A stretch of 64,000 nucleotides of DNA from a virus: the IMG/VR virus record IMGVR_UViG_3300007510_001324, positions 62,001-126,000 of that record. One strand, written 5' to 3'. Position 1 is the stretch's first letter; each line of letters opens with the position of its first letter. Made by a program: the position numbers and the translations under genes. This document shows positions 27,163 through 37,130 of the stretch, piece by piece. Under the pieces are notes generated by a model, which did no database searches, was not told the origin of the DNA, and worked only from the letters and a program-made list of their open reading frames with translations.

Positions 27163-28022
27163 AAGTACTAGTTATAGGGGTATTTACAGAATTCTCCACC
27201 AGTGTCCCCATTGCAAACGGGTTTGATAACGCAGATTGTGAAACAATACGTTATAGTTATAGGGAGCGTGCAGGCAAAGTAGGAGCAGGTAAACGGGATG
27301 AAGAAATAATAGAATTAACTAAAAAAGAAAAACCGGACCTCGTTCTTTTTTGTAAATGTAACACAGTATCTGCACGGGTAGTAATAGAATGTAATAAGAT
27401 CTCAAAAACATGTATATGGTATATGGATCCTATGCATAATTGGGATAGCGATCTTGAACTAAAGGTTCGTTATGCCACTTTTGCTTGTCATGGGTTAACC
27501 GTTCCTTACGAAAAATCATTAACAGTGAATAAGAATTCATTTTATCTAGATCAAGGATTTGATCCTCTCATAGATAAGCCATATGATTTAGCACAAGACA
27601 TAGATGTGTCCTTTATAGGTGCTCTGTACGGAGACAGACAACAGTGGCATAAAGATATTGGATTTACAAACATAACAGGAACGTACGGCACAGAACATGC
27701 TAAAACTGTTAGTCGTAGTAAAATAAATCTTAACTTTATTGTTAAACACGAGGGCACATCAACAAGGATTTATAAGCTAATGGCCTCCAGTGGCTTCGTA
27801 ATGACCAATGATTGGCCTTTACGAGAAACAGCTTTCGAGGATGGCAAAGATCTAGTTATTTTTAACAGCTCAAAAGATTTAAAAAACAAAATAGATTATT
27901 ACCTTGAGCACGAAGATAAAAGAAAAGCCATAGCAGCACAAGGTTTAAAAACTGTACAAAAATTTAGTTGGAATCATTTTGCAAAGAAAGTATTGGGTAT
28001 ACATGCAGATATTGGCTATTAG
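27159..28022 (+). CDS. CgeB-like glycosyltransferase
   Basis: 287 residues. The C-terminal region DVSFIGALYGDRQQW ... TRIYKLMASSGFVMTNDW ... FNSSKDLKNKIDYYLEHEDKR matches the CgeB/spore-coat GT-B family. The N-terminus is Rossmann-like (VLVIGVFTEFS). CgeB proteins are typical of Bacillus spores and of phage glycan loci. Confidence 0.82.
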   Translation: MKVLVIGVFTEFSTSVPIANGFDNADCETIRYSYRERAGKVGAGKRDEEIIELTKKEKPDLVLFCKCNTVSARVVIECNKISKTCIWYMDPMHNWDSDLELKVRYATFACHGLTVPYEKSLTVNKNSFYLDQGFDPLIDKPYDLAQDIDVSFIGALYGDRQQWHKDIGFTNITGTYGTEHAKTVSRSKINLNFIVKHEGTSTRIYKLMASSGFVMTNDWPLRETAFEDGKDLVIFNSSKDLKNKIDYYLEHEDKRKAIAAQGLKTVQKFSWNHFAKKVLGIHADIGY

Positions 28023-28716
28023 TTCCGATGGTTATAATGAATTAATACCATCATTTTTAATATTACTAAAAAAATATTGGCCAGGTCATGGGCCTCTTAA
28101 TATACTTGGCTACGGGGATACCCCAAAATTTTTAGATACAAATATCAATTATATTTCCGCCGATAAAAAGTCAACGCGGTACAATTATTCAACCTCTGTA
28201 AAAAAAGCACTAAGCCGCATAGACGATGATATTATATTGATGCTTTTAGTAAAACATTTTATAACAAAAGATGTTAAAAAAGACCTCTTAAACGAAGCTT
28301 TAGATTTAATAAATAAGCCTGATACTGGAAAAGTGTGGTTGGGTTTTAATATAGACAAAAAGGGCTTGGAAGGTGTCAACGATTTTTGGCTATGGAATAA
28401 AAGCTGTAATCACGGAACTTGTCTGATACCAGGATCTAACCAACCCTCTTTATGGAAAAAGGATTTTTATTTCGATATAATAAAGGACGGTTGGGATTAT
28501 CTAGAACAAGAACAATCTGGAACACTAGCCGCCAGTAAGCAGAAAAAATGGAAAATATTTTTCCATAAAACTGAAGAAATTATACCTATGGCAGATGCCA
28601 CTACTGCAGGAAAGGCCATAGATAAACACGTTCATAAAGCTGCAATAGAAGTTAGAAATTTATTCCCAGAAAAAGGCTGGATTCCAGGTAACAGGTTTAT
28701 AGGAAAAAAATTATGA
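28003..28716 (+). CDS. putative sugar-cassette protein, paralogue A
   Basis: 237 residues from ATG 28003 (MQILAISSDGYNEL). Shares length and layout with the next gene: N-terminal strand and SDxYxxLIPSF, then RIDDDIILMLL, and WLGFNIDKKG. The pattern resembles GT-A nucleotidyl-sugar transferases, with DDD as possible metal ligand, but no family is certain. Confidence 0.6.
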   Translation: MQILAISSDGYNELIPSFLILLKKYWPGHGPLNILGYGDTPKFLDTNINYISADKKSTRYNYSTSVKKALSRIDDDIILMLLVKHFITKDVKKDLLNEALDLINKPDTGKVWLGFNIDKKGLEGVNDFWLWNKSCNHGTCLIPGSNQPSLWKKDFYFDIIKDGWDYLEQEQSGTLAASKQKKWKIFFHKTEEIIPMADATTAGKAIDKHVHKAAIEVRNLFPEKGWIPGNRFIGKKL

Positions 28717-29450
28717 AAATATACGTAACTACCTCAGATAATCATATAGACGCGATAAAACCATTTTACTACCTATTCAATAGATTTTGGCCGGAAACCC
28801 CAATTCCCGAAGTAACCATATTAGGCTTTAGTTCGCCAAATTTCTACTTACCAGATAACTTTAAGTTTGTATCACTCGGCAAACAAACAGGTGTACAAAA
28901 TTGGGGAAACGATCTATATAATTACCTTGATTCGATAGATGATGAACATTTTATTATGTTTATGGAAGACCTATGGGTATACCCCCCAACAAATAACCAT
29001 ATACTTAATGTCTTGAAAAGTAAGATACAAACTGATAACAAAATTGGTAGAATAGTGTTGGGAATAGATGCAGAAAATACTGATGGTCATACAATCGTTG
29101 AAGAGTATAAGGATTTTGATATAATAGAGCTTGGGCCGAGCTGTTTACATCGTATTTCTTTGCAGGGTTCTATATGGAATAGAGAATATATGATGAAATA
29201 TATGAAAGGACGAAATCCTTGGAAATTCGAACATGAGGGCACCGAGACCTCAAGAAACGATGGATTCAAAATATTAGGAACAAAAAGAAATCATGCTATT
29301 AAATCCGGAAACGGGATAGGAGGTCGTAATGCAAACCCCCACTCTTATAGCTATAAGTATTGTGGGTTTCATTGGATTCCTACCAAAGCACATGGTTATC
29401 TGGATGAGTCCATAAAAAACGATATGAGAAAAGAAAATTTAATCCCCTAG
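28713..29450 (+). CDS. putative sugar-cassette protein, paralogue B
   Basis: 245 residues. YVTTSDNHIDAIKPFYYLFNRFWPE, SIDDEHFIMFMEDLWV and IVLGIDAENTDG align by eye with the preceding protein, so the pair arose by tandem duplication. Likely a glycosyltransferase-like fold; function unknown. Confidence 0.6.
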   Translation: MKIYVTTSDNHIDAIKPFYYLFNRFWPETPIPEVTILGFSSPNFYLPDNFKFVSLGKQTGVQNWGNDLYNYLDSIDDEHFIMFMEDLWVYPPTNNHILNVLKSKIQTDNKIGRIVLGIDAENTDGHTIVEEYKDFDIIELGPSCLHRISLQGSIWNREYMMKYMKGRNPWKFEHEGTETSRNDGFKILGTKRNHAIKSGNGIGGRNANPHSYSYKYCGFHWIPTKAHGYLDESIKNDMRKENLIP

Positions 29451-29461
29451 AAAGAGGTTGT

Positions 29462-30055
29462 ATGGAACTTATAAAACTGCATCTGTGCTGTGGAGAAGTT
29501 TATCTTAAAAATTACCATAATCTTGATTTAAATATACCGGGCTATTCGTTCCTAGCAGAAGAGCGCCCCGATATAAAAAATATTAACCAAACCACTGTAG
29601 AAAAATATTACCAATACCCATTGGGACAAAACCCAATAAAAAAATGCATAGCAGATAAATTTGTTGATGTAAGAAATCTTTCAGAACATTACCAAGAAAA
29701 TAGCGCGGATTACGCTTTAATGCTATCGTCTTTCGAGCATTTTACTAAAAAAGAAGCTGAAAGCATTTTAAATCAACTTAAAATCATCCTAAAGCCGAAA
29801 TGCAAATTTCATTTTAATTTTCCTGACCTTGAGAAATCATTGGCATTAATTGATACCGAAAGAACTATATCTTCCGCTGATTGGGCTATCAGGCTTATTT
29901 ATGGCTCTTATAAAAATGAATATAATACACATAAGTGGGGGTATACCATCGAAACTATTAAACACTTTATAAAGCCGTATTTTAACAATATTATAGAAGA
30001 AGAAATAGTAAAAACTGATTATCCCGTAATTGGTGTGACAGTTTGGAACGATTAA
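29462..30055 (+). CDS. SAM-dependent methyltransferase-like protein
   Basis: 197 residues. KLHLCCGEVYLKNYHNLDLN is a motif I-like SAM loop with the following acidic strand; ADYALMLSSFEHFTKKEAESILNQLKIILKP matches motifs IV-VI of class I methyltransferases. Probably methylates a sugar or peptide in the glycan cassette. Confidence 0.75.
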   Translation: MELIKLHLCCGEVYLKNYHNLDLNIPGYSFLAEERPDIKNINQTTVEKYYQYPLGQNPIKKCIADKFVDVRNLSEHYQENSADYALMLSSFEHFTKKEAESILNQLKIILKPKCKFHFNFPDLEKSLALIDTERTISSADWAIRLIYGSYKNEYNTHKWGYTIETIKHFIKPYFNNIIEEEIVKTDYPVIGVTVWND

Positions 30056-30057
30056 AT

Positions 30058-31002
30058 ATGGATAAAAAAAGTAAAATTTATATAGCAGGTTGCTCCGGTA
30101 TGGTGGGATCTTCTATAGTACGCGCCCTAAAACGGAACGGATATGAAAATTTAGTTACACCAAAAAGAACTGATTATGACCTTACCTGTTTAAAACAAGT
30201 AAGGAATTTATTTGAAACAGAACTGCCAGAATATGTTTTTCTAGCGGCCGCTAAAGTTGGAGGAATACTAGCTAATTCTACATTTCCTGTAGAATTTTTG
30301 GAACAAAACCTACTGATTCAAATTAATGTTATGCGGGCGGCCCACGATACAAATGTTAAAAAATTACTATTTTTAGGTAGTTCCTGTATTTATCCACGGC
30401 TAGCTAAACAACCTATACAAGAAGAAGCTTTAATGACAGGCCCGCTAGAAGAAACTAATCGTAGTTATGCTTTAGCTAAAATCGCTGGTATACAGGGGGT
30501 TCAGGCTTACCGCGAACAGTATAATAAAAACTTCATCGCCGCTATGCCGACCAACCTTTACGGTCCCGGCGACAACTTCGACCTTGAAAGTTCACACGTG
30601 CTGCCGGCGATGCTGCACAGGTTTTACCTGGCCGTGGAAGCCGGCCAGCAGCCGGTCACCCTCTGGGGCAGCGGTTCTCCCTACCGGGAATTCCTGCACG
30701 TGGACGATCTGGCAGATGCCTGTCTCTTCCTGATGGAAAACTACTCCGACAGCCTGCCGCTTAATGTCGGCACCGGCAGCGATATCACCATTCGTGAACT
30801 GGCTGAGCTGATCCAGCGCATCGCCGGTCACACGGGTGAAATTGTCTGGGACGACTCCAAACCGGACGGTACTCCCAGAAAACATTTAGACGTTAGTAGG
30901 TTAACATCGCTAGGTTGGAAAGCATCTATTTCATTGGAAGATGGGATAAAGATGGCTTGGGTAGCTTTTTTAAAAAGCAGGGGGGAGGGTATAATTAAAT
31001 GA
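30058..31002 (+). CDS. fcl: GDP-L-fucose synthase, mosaic gene
   Basis: 314 residues from ATG 30058. NADP-binding G11xxG14xxG17 and the Y137xxxK141 pair mark the SDR epimerase/reductase that makes GDP-L-fucose from the Gmd product. Residues about 160-275 are encoded by DNA (about 30534-30880) that is much more GC-rich than both flanks and uses C/G-ending codons, yet the frame is unbroken and the family motifs (MPTNLYGP, SKPDGTPRK) are intact. This is best read as a recombination patch from another genome. Confidence 0.92.
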   Translation: MDKKSKIYIAGCSGMVGSSIVRALKRNGYENLVTPKRTDYDLTCLKQVRNLFETELPEYVFLAAAKVGGILANSTFPVEFLEQNLLIQINVMRAAHDTNVKKLLFLGSSCIYPRLAKQPIQEEALMTGPLEETNRSYALAKIAGIQGVQAYREQYNKNFIAAMPTNLYGPGDNFDLESSHVLPAMLHRFYLAVEAGQQPVTLWGSGSPYREFLHVDDLADACLFLMENYSDSLPLNVGTGSDITIRELAELIQRIAGHTGEIVWDDSKPDGTPRKHLDVSRLTSLGWKASISLEDGIKMAWVAFLKSRGEGIIK

Positions 31003-31976
31003 AAAAAGCATTTATAACTGGTATTGCTGGACAAGACGGGAGCTACCTTTCTGAATTTTTATTGGATAAGGGATATGAGGTTTATGGAACACTTAGGAGA
31101 AATTCCACGCCGGAACATCAGAAAACACGCATCTCGCATCTAAATGGTAAAATTAACACGGACTATTGCGACCTTTTAGACGAATCGGCATTAAATCGAT
31201 TAATAAAGACCATACAACCAAGTGAAATATATAACCTTGCCGCACAAAGCCACGTAAGAATAAGTTTTGAAATACCACAATTTACGGTAAAAACAGACGC
31301 ATTGGGTACTTTAAATATACTGGAAGCCTACCGCAACCATTCACCTAGAGCGAAATTTTACCAAGCATCATCATCAGAAATGTTTGGTAACAATATTAAT
31401 CCAAACGGATTTCAAAATGAAAATACACCCATGAGCCCGACAAGCCCTTATGGCTGTGCCAAACTTTTTTCTTATAGTTTAGTAAAGCACTATAGAAATG
31501 CGTACAAACTATTTGCATGCAATGGTATACTATTTAATCACGAATCTCCGAGAAGGGGTTCAAACTTTGTTACAAATAAAATCGTGAAGGCAGCAGTTAG
31601 AATACGAAAAGGGTTACAAGATAAATTAGAATTGGGCAATTTAGACTCTTGCAGAGATTGGGGACATGCAAAAGATTATGTAAAAGCCATGAATTTAATA
31701 ATGTTACATAGTATTCCAGATGACTTTGTAGTGGCCACCGGGCAAGCTTTCTCTATTAGAGATCTCTGTGAGTACGTATTTACAAAAGTAGGATTAAATT
31801 ATGAGGACTATGTAATACAAGACCCCAAACACATTAGACCGGAAGAACTTAAATATTTAAAAGGCGATTCAACAAAATTTAATAAAACTTTTAATTGGGT
31901 GCCTGAATATACGTTCGAAACCTTATTAGATGAAATGATAGATTTTTGGAAAAATCATTATGAAACCACTAAATAA
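30999..31976 (+). CDS. gmd: GDP-mannose 4,6-dehydratase
   Basis: 325 residues. ITGIAGQDGSYLSEFLL (NAD loop), the RNSTPEHQKTRI segment, SSSEMFGN and the YGCAK catalytic pair are typical. It converts GDP-mannose to GDP-4-keto-6-deoxymannose, the substrate of the Fcl enzyme encoded just upstream. Confidence 0.93.
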   Translation: MKKAFITGIAGQDGSYLSEFLLDKGYEVYGTLRRNSTPEHQKTRISHLNGKINTDYCDLLDESALNRLIKTIQPSEIYNLAAQSHVRISFEIPQFTVKTDALGTLNILEAYRNHSPRAKFYQASSSEMFGNNINPNGFQNENTPMSPTSPYGCAKLFSYSLVKHYRNAYKLFACNGILFNHESPRRGSNFVTNKIVKAAVRIRKGLQDKLELGNLDSCRDWGHAKDYVKAMNLIMLHSIPDDFVVATGQAFSIRDLCEYVFTKVGLNYEDYVIQDPKHIRPEELKYLKGDSTKFNKTFNWVPEYTFETLLDEMIDFWKNHYETTK

Positions 31977-32346
31977 ATTCGAAGCGGCTGACGGCACTTT
32001 AGTGCCCGTAAATTTATTAACTTTACCATTTATACCTAAAAGACTTTTCTATATTTACAACGTGCCACAGGGCCAGGAAAGAGGAAACCACGCGCATTAT
32101 AACACCCAACAAGTGTTAATATGCGTCCAAGGTGTTATAGAAGTTATAGCCTTCGATGGCATAAATACTGTTTCCAAATTCCTAAAATCCGGGGATAGCT
32201 TCTTTTTAGATAAATTAATATGGGATTCCCAAATTTTTCATACCGGCAATGATGTACTCTTATCCATATGCTCGACTGAGTATGATATAAATGATTATAT
32301 CCTAAATAAAGATGAATTCATAAGGATAAAAAATGCTAATAGATAA
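31960..32346 (+). CDS. FdtA/WxcM-like sugar ketoisomerase (cupin)
   Basis: 128 residues, double-stranded beta-helix. FIPKRLFYIYNVPQGQERGNHAHYNTQQVLIC with the H-A-H catalytic signature is the FdtA family, which isomerises dTDP-4-keto-6-deoxy-glucose between 3- and 4-keto forms. A DegT aminotransferase follows two genes later, as in 3-amino-3,6-dideoxyhexose pathways. Confidence 0.85.
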   Translation: MKPLNKFEAADGTLVPVNLLTLPFIPKRLFYIYNVPQGQERGNHAHYNTQQVLICVQGVIEVIAFDGINTVSKFLKSGDSFFLDKLIWDSQIFHTGNDVLLSICSTEYDINDYILNKDEFIRIKNANR

Positions 32347-33085
32347 TGAATTATTACAAGAGGCTGCTAAATTTTTAAAGATACCAGAAGATGATCTAGA
32401 AAAATGCTTTAAAAAAATAGACAACTATTATAAAGGTTATACTAAATGGCAGCATTTGACTGAAAAAGAATGGCTAGACACTGTATCCACTTCCGATTTA
32501 AAATCAATATATAATTTTTATAGCACCACTGAAAACTATATACCAGAATGTATAGAATATCATTCGGGCGAAAAGAAAAAACGTCTAGTCCAAAGTTGTG
32601 TGAACCTGCTGATAGAAAATAACTGTAAAACCGTATTAGATTTTGGGTGTGGTATAGGGCAAGACAGCATCAAACAAAACGAAGCGGGCCTAACTGCCTG
32701 TGCTTGTGATATACCAGGACTAACTTTTGATTTCGCAAAATGGCGGTTTACAAATAGAAATTTAGACATACATACTATTGATATAGAATTTGGGGAATCA
32801 CCTAAACTAGAACAATATGACGCCATCACCTGCTTTGAGGTGCTGCAGCATGTTCCTAATTTAATATCTACAATTAATCTTTTATTTGATGCTTTAAACA
32901 ACGATGGGATATTGCTACTAACCGCTAGATTCATCAATAACTATAAATTAGCCTTGGATACCAATGCTAAGTATCATGATAATCTATGCATCGTTTTACA
33001 AGAACTCGGGCTAACACTAGTCGACAAGATACCCCAATGGGGGTCAGGTGATACGATAAAATATTTAGAAATTTACAGAAAATGA
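32333..33085 (+). CDS. class I methyltransferase
   Basis: 250 residues. VLDFGCGIGQDSIKQNEAG (motif I), CDIPG (end of strand 2) and ITCFEVLQHVPNLISTI (motifs IV-V) define a SAM-dependent methyltransferase, probably acting on a sugar intermediate or tail. Confidence 0.88.
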   Translation: MLIDNELLQEAAKFLKIPEDDLEKCFKKIDNYYKGYTKWQHLTEKEWLDTVSTSDLKSIYNFYSTTENYIPECIEYHSGEKKKRLVQSCVNLLIENNCKTVLDFGCGIGQDSIKQNEAGLTACACDIPGLTFDFAKWRFTNRNLDIHTIDIEFGESPKLEQYDAITCFEVLQHVPNLISTINLLFDALNNDGILLLTARFINNYKLALDTNAKYHDNLCIVLQELGLTLVDKIPQWGSGDTIKYLEIYRK

Positions 33086-34002
33086 TAAAGCTATTTCATA
33101 TAGAAAATCATATAATAGACACTAGCTCGTTTTCGCACATGCTTCACGATCCGAGAGTAGGGTTAGTTGAAACCCTGTTGGCACGATACGTGGGGGCTAA
33201 ATATGCTTGCGCTGTAAACAGTGCTACGAGCGCTATTTTCTTAGCCTTGGTAAGAAATAAAGATTTAGTTATAAATGCCCCGTCCTTACTGCCGCCGGTA
33301 GTAGCCAACGCCATAATAACTTCCGGTAACAAAGTCAATTTTATAGATGATATAAATTGGGTAGGAGGATCCTACACACTTCACAATTTCGGAGACTATA
33401 AAATAATAGACTCTGCTCAAAAGCTAGAACACAATCAATTTGCCCAGGAAGCTAACGCACACGACCTAATGATCTTTAGCTTTTACCCGACTAAGCCGCT
33501 TGCCGGTATAGACGGAGGACTCGTGGTTAGCAATGATAAAGAAAAAATTAACTGGTTTAGAGAGGCTGTTTTCAACGGCATGGGTACTGGTCATAATTCG
33601 TGGAACAGGGATATAAAATTCCCCGGCTGGAAAATGTACATGAATAGTGTCCAGGCCGTTGTTATACTCAATAATTTTAGAACCTATGAATTAAAATTAA
33701 AAAAGTTAAAAGATATTAGAATACATTATAATTATAATTTCGGTTGTAATAATACTAGTAACCATTTATACAGAATTAATGTAGTAAATAATGAAACAAT
33801 CAGCAAAAACCTGCACAGCAGAGATATCGCTACCGGTCTTCATTATAAATGCTTACACAAACACCCAGTTTACGCCCAGAACACCGTTCTGGAGAAATCA
33901 GAAATAGCAGAAAAACAAACACTAAGCATTCCGTTCAACGAGAAGCTAAGTGACGACGAGATAACTCATATTATAAATAATGTAAAACCTCACCTAGTAT
34001 GA
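33082..34002 (+). CDS. DegT/DnrJ/EryC1-type sugar aminotransferase
   Basis: 306 residues, about 60 shorter than usual. ARYVGAKYACAVNSATSAIFLAL, FSFYPTKPLAGIDGG (PLP lysine in TKPL) and FPGWKMYMNSVQA are family motifs. It would place an amino group on a keto-sugar such as the FdtA product. The shortening is at the C-terminal domain, so the active site should be complete. Confidence 0.85.
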   Translation: MIKLFHIENHIIDTSSFSHMLHDPRVGLVETLLARYVGAKYACAVNSATSAIFLALVRNKDLVINAPSLLPPVVANAIITSGNKVNFIDDINWVGGSYTLHNFGDYKIIDSAQKLEHNQFAQEANAHDLMIFSFYPTKPLAGIDGGLVVSNDKEKINWFREAVFNGMGTGHNSWNRDIKFPGWKMYMNSVQAVVILNNFRTYELKLKKLKDIRIHYNYNFGCNNTSNHLYRINVVNNETISKNLHSRDIATGLHYKCLHKHPVYAQNTVLEKSEIAEKQTLSIPFNEKLSDDEITHIINNVKPHLV

Positions 34003-34727
34003 AGCTATTGGTAACTACTCAAGCAGATGAATTTATAAAGCCTATTACGGATATAACGCATCCGTTATTCAAAAAATTTGCAGCTTTGTGGAACGCAGAT
34101 TTTGAAGTGATATCGAACCCGTCGGAATGTTGTAAAAGACACGGGGCAGGCTACGCCAACACAGACCATTATAGGATATTAAACATATATGATCTGTATG
34201 AACATTACGATAGGGTACTTTATCTAGACTCGGATATGATTATAACAAATAAATGTCCTAACCCGTTCGACTTTGTACCAGTAGATAAAATAGGCGTAAT
34301 TTACGAAGATGTTGGCAGTAGAAAAGAAGATAGAAAACGACGTATTACCGATATTCAAAACAAATTTGGGTCAGTAAATTGGCACGATGGCTACCCAAAC
34401 GTTGGGACTTTTTTGACCTCAAAAATGCATAGAAATATCTTTAAGCCAATAAATGGGGAATGGTGGCTTAACACTGGTTATGACTGTTCCCTACTGGGCT
34501 ATCAAATACACAATCAGGGATTCAGAATCAAAGAGTTGTCCTATATGTGGAATCATATGACCATGTTTTCTGAGTCCTGGAATAATAAAGAAGATAGGTT
34601 TTCTTCATACATAATTCATTACGCAGGTAAAGGTGTATTTGATAAAGATATTAATAATAGATACGAACAAATGAAAATAGATTATAAAAAAATATGGGGT
34701 GATACAGATGCAAGTATTCATGTCTAA
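33999..34727 (+). CDS. glycosyltransferase (GT-A fold)
   Basis: 242 residues. DHYRILNIYDLYEHYDRVLYLDSDMIITNK contains the DSD metal-binding motif of GT8/GT34-like transferases. N-terminus MKLLVTTQADEF is the first Rossmann strand. Substrate unknown. Confidence 0.8.
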   Translation: MKLLVTTQADEFIKPITDITHPLFKKFAALWNADFEVISNPSECCKRHGAGYANTDHYRILNIYDLYEHYDRVLYLDSDMIITNKCPNPFDFVPVDKIGVIYEDVGSRKEDRKRRITDIQNKFGSVNWHDGYPNVGTFLTSKMHRNIFKPINGEWWLNTGYDCSLLGYQIHNQGFRIKELSYMWNHMTMFSESWNNKEDRFSSYIIHYAGKGVFDKDINNRYEQMKIDYKKIWGDTDASIHV

Positions 34728-35374
34728 AGCACAGGTAAACGGAATAGAAAATTACTTAACCCCTGAAGACATTATGCTAGAATACGGATCTGGTGGAAGC
34801 ACCTTACAATTTTCAAACTGGTCAAAACAGTATTATTCAATAGAGCACGAAAAAGAATGGTACAATAAATTAGTACCTGAAACAAGCAAACGCCAAAATA
34901 TACATTATTACTTCGTATCGCCTAACTATGGCGGAGAGGCGTACAGCAAAGAAATAGACCCGGGTAATAAATTAGAAGAAATATTTGATGAAAAGGTACA
35001 TGGAATTTGGACAATACCAAAAAAAAGAATATAATGATATACTGAATCAATACCCATACGCCAAAGAGGGACCATATTCATCAATTTGTAGATATTGGCA
35101 ATATAGAGATTATGTCAACAAAATTAACGATTTAGGAGTAAAGATATTCGACAAGATATTAATAGACGGGCGCGCACGTACTTTCTGTGCTTATAAGGTA
35201 CACGAATTTATGAACGATAGTGGTATCTTATTTATAGACGATTTTTTCAGAAAATCATACGGAAATAAAACAAGAGGTGAAGTTGATTTTGGGGAATCTA
35301 TCTTCTCACTGTATACACAGATAGATAGACTCGACACTATGATTGTACTAAAGAAAAGAGAGATAGATGACTAA
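34708..35374 (+). pseudogene. methyltransferase-like gene frameshifted at an A8 tract
   Basis: The first frame (from ATG 34708) has a SAM-loop-like LEYGSGGSTLQFS and ends with ...WTIPKKRI. The +1 frame continues with KKEYNDILNQYPYA ... ILIDGRARTFCAYK ... GILFIDDFF to 35374. The switch occurs at the A run 35019-35026; removing one A gives one ~221-residue protein. It may be a sequencing slip, a phase-variable gene or a true pseudogene. Confidence 0.7.
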
Positions 35375-36086
35375 TATATGGGGAGGAGGAGGTCTTGGAG
35401 ACGCGGCTATGATGGTAGCAAAATTATACTCTAAAAATTCTCCGGTCAAAAAGAAAGACGTTTTGTTGACGCACACAATGCGCCCTTTAAAACTGCTGCC
35501 CGCTATAAATGCTTTTTACCTGTATCACGAAATAAATCACTTAGTTGTTCCAGTTACTACTGATGCAGACATAGAAAATTATACAAATATAGCTGATTAC
35601 CAGATAGGCCCGGGGTGGCGAGCAGAAAGCGAAGGCGACCCCATATCTTGGGAAACAGACCCTTTTGTTGATAGCATAGTAAATGTGAAAAACAATGATA
35701 AGGGATTAACAGATATTGACATAATAATTTCTCCATACGCAGGCAGAAATAGTACTCGAAGATTCAGCGTAAACTCTATTAAGAATTTTATAAACAAACA
35801 TAACAAAGAGTACAAAATAGGACTAGTTGGAACATGCGAGCCCGGAGATTTGCCTGCGTTTAATATAGAGAATTGCTTTAATTACATGAACACTACTTCA
35901 ATACCACAGGCTATGTCTCTAATTCATAATGCCAAAATAATTATTGGACATCCAGGATTTATAGTATACGTAGCGGGGCTGTCGCGCAAAAAAATATACT
36001 CTACAAAAGAACCTAACTGGGAAAAAAGATATCACCCAGATTGGTATGTTGACTTTATAACTGATTTAGATGAGATAAAGCTATGA
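35367..36086 (+). CDS. GT9-like glycosyltransferase
   Basis: 239 residues. IWGGGGLGDAAMMVAKLY is the glycine-rich start; PQAMSLIHNAKIIIGHPGFIVYVAGLSRKKIY corresponds to the donor-binding region. Related to the products of 23702 and 26347. Confidence 0.72.
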   Translation: MTNIWGGGGLGDAAMMVAKLYSKNSPVKKKDVLLTHTMRPLKLLPAINAFYLYHEINHLVVPVTTDADIENYTNIADYQIGPGWRAESEGDPISWETDPFVDSIVNVKNNDKGLTDIDIIISPYAGRNSTRRFSVNSIKNFINKHNKEYKIGLVGTCEPGDLPAFNIENCFNYMNTTSIPQAMSLIHNAKIIIGHPGFIVYVAGLSRKKIYSTKEPNWEKRYHPDWYVDFITDLDEIKL

Positions 36087-37129
36087 AACACATACACTTT
36101 TATGCCTCTAAAATGGGGGATGCATATTCAATTAAAAACCTATTGGGCGAAGCGAGTAGATATAAAATAACCTGGCACGATGTCAGGACAAAAGAAAAGC
36201 AAGGGTCAGGAGAAGGCGCAGATCTTATAATAACCTCACATCTAACTCCTGGTCCCTACCCAGTAAATAAAGTACTCCATGTAGGCCATGGTTTTGGCGG
36301 AATCGGTTGGCTAAAAAATCAAGATCAAAAAGCCCAGGTACAAAATGAAAAGAAATGCCAAAGATACCTATTGGTATACGGCGAGTATATGAAGAAAGAA
36401 TATGCTAAAATAGGTTATAATGATGTAATAGTAATTGGCATGCCTCTATCCATAGATTTGCTAAAGCATGAAGATGTGTCACTTAAAAATCAATTCTTAA
36501 GTGATCGGGGGCTAGCCCCAGACAAAAAGACTATTCTGTACGCGCCTACGTGGAACCAAGAGCAAGAAAGAGGTCTGTTTGTAGATTGGTGGGAAGACGG
36601 AAAAGAAAAGGAACGTGTAGAAATCCTTTGTAATCACGTAGTAAATAAACACGACGCTAATTTTGTAATACGTTTACACGAGTCGCATAGATACACAAAA
36701 AACTGGGTATCTGTGTACAAGGATATCTTTAAGGCTTACAATGTATACGCACATCATGTAAACGATGACCGCTATGGGTTTCCATATTTTAGATATTCAG
36801 ACATGTTAATAGGCGATTTATCCAGCGTTAATAGCTATTTCTATCTTATGGATAAACCTGTAATTCATCTAGGACTTGCCCCCTTTAAAACTAAAACGCT
36901 TCCTGCAAGGGGAGTAGCCTGGGAACTAGAAGACCGTGCAGGTAAAATTATAAGCGAATTTCAAGATTTGTTACCCGCCATTGACAAGGCAAGTACTGAT
37001 GACGGTTATAGAGAAGAAAGAAAAAGAGTTACTACTAAATATATAGATTATACTGGAAGAGCTTGCGCTAGCCGCATATTAGCCGTTATAGATAACTTAT
37101 TAGAACACGACTTAAATTATGTAGATTAA
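36083..37129 (+). CDS. CDP-glycerol glycerophosphotransferase-like enzyme
   Basis: 348 residues. [31 protein letters not shown] and [26 protein letters not shown] are the TagB/TagF family motifs (two catalytic histidine regions and the D-SS-x3-Y/F-x4 segment). TagB/F enzymes move a phospho-alcohol from a CDP carrier to a glycan. Here the next gene makes a CMP-activated group likely derived from a phosphonate, so transfer of a phosphonate to sugar is a sensible guess. Confidence 0.85.
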   Translation: MKHIHFYASKMGDAYSIKNLLGEASRYKITWHDVRTKEKQGSGEGADLIITSHLTPGPYPVNKVLHVGHGFGGIGWLKNQDQKAQVQNEKKCQRYLLVYGEYMKKEYAKIGYNDVIVIGMPLSIDLLKHEDVSLKNQFLSDRGLAPDKKTILYAPTWNQEQERGLFVDWWEDGKEKERVEILCNHVVNKHDANFVIRLHESHRYTKNWVSVYKDIFKAYNVYAHHVNDDRYGFPYFRYSDMLIGDLSSVNSYFYLMDKPVIHLGLAPFKTKTLPARGVAWELEDRAGKIISEFQDLLPAIDKASTDDGYREERKRVTTKYIDYTGRACASRILAVIDNLLEHDLNYVD

Positions 37130-37130
37130 T

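Noticed and set aside
30534-30880. Insertion sequence inside fcl
   Set aside because: No inverted repeats, target duplication or transposase; the reading frame and enzyme motifs continue, so a homologous patch is more likely.
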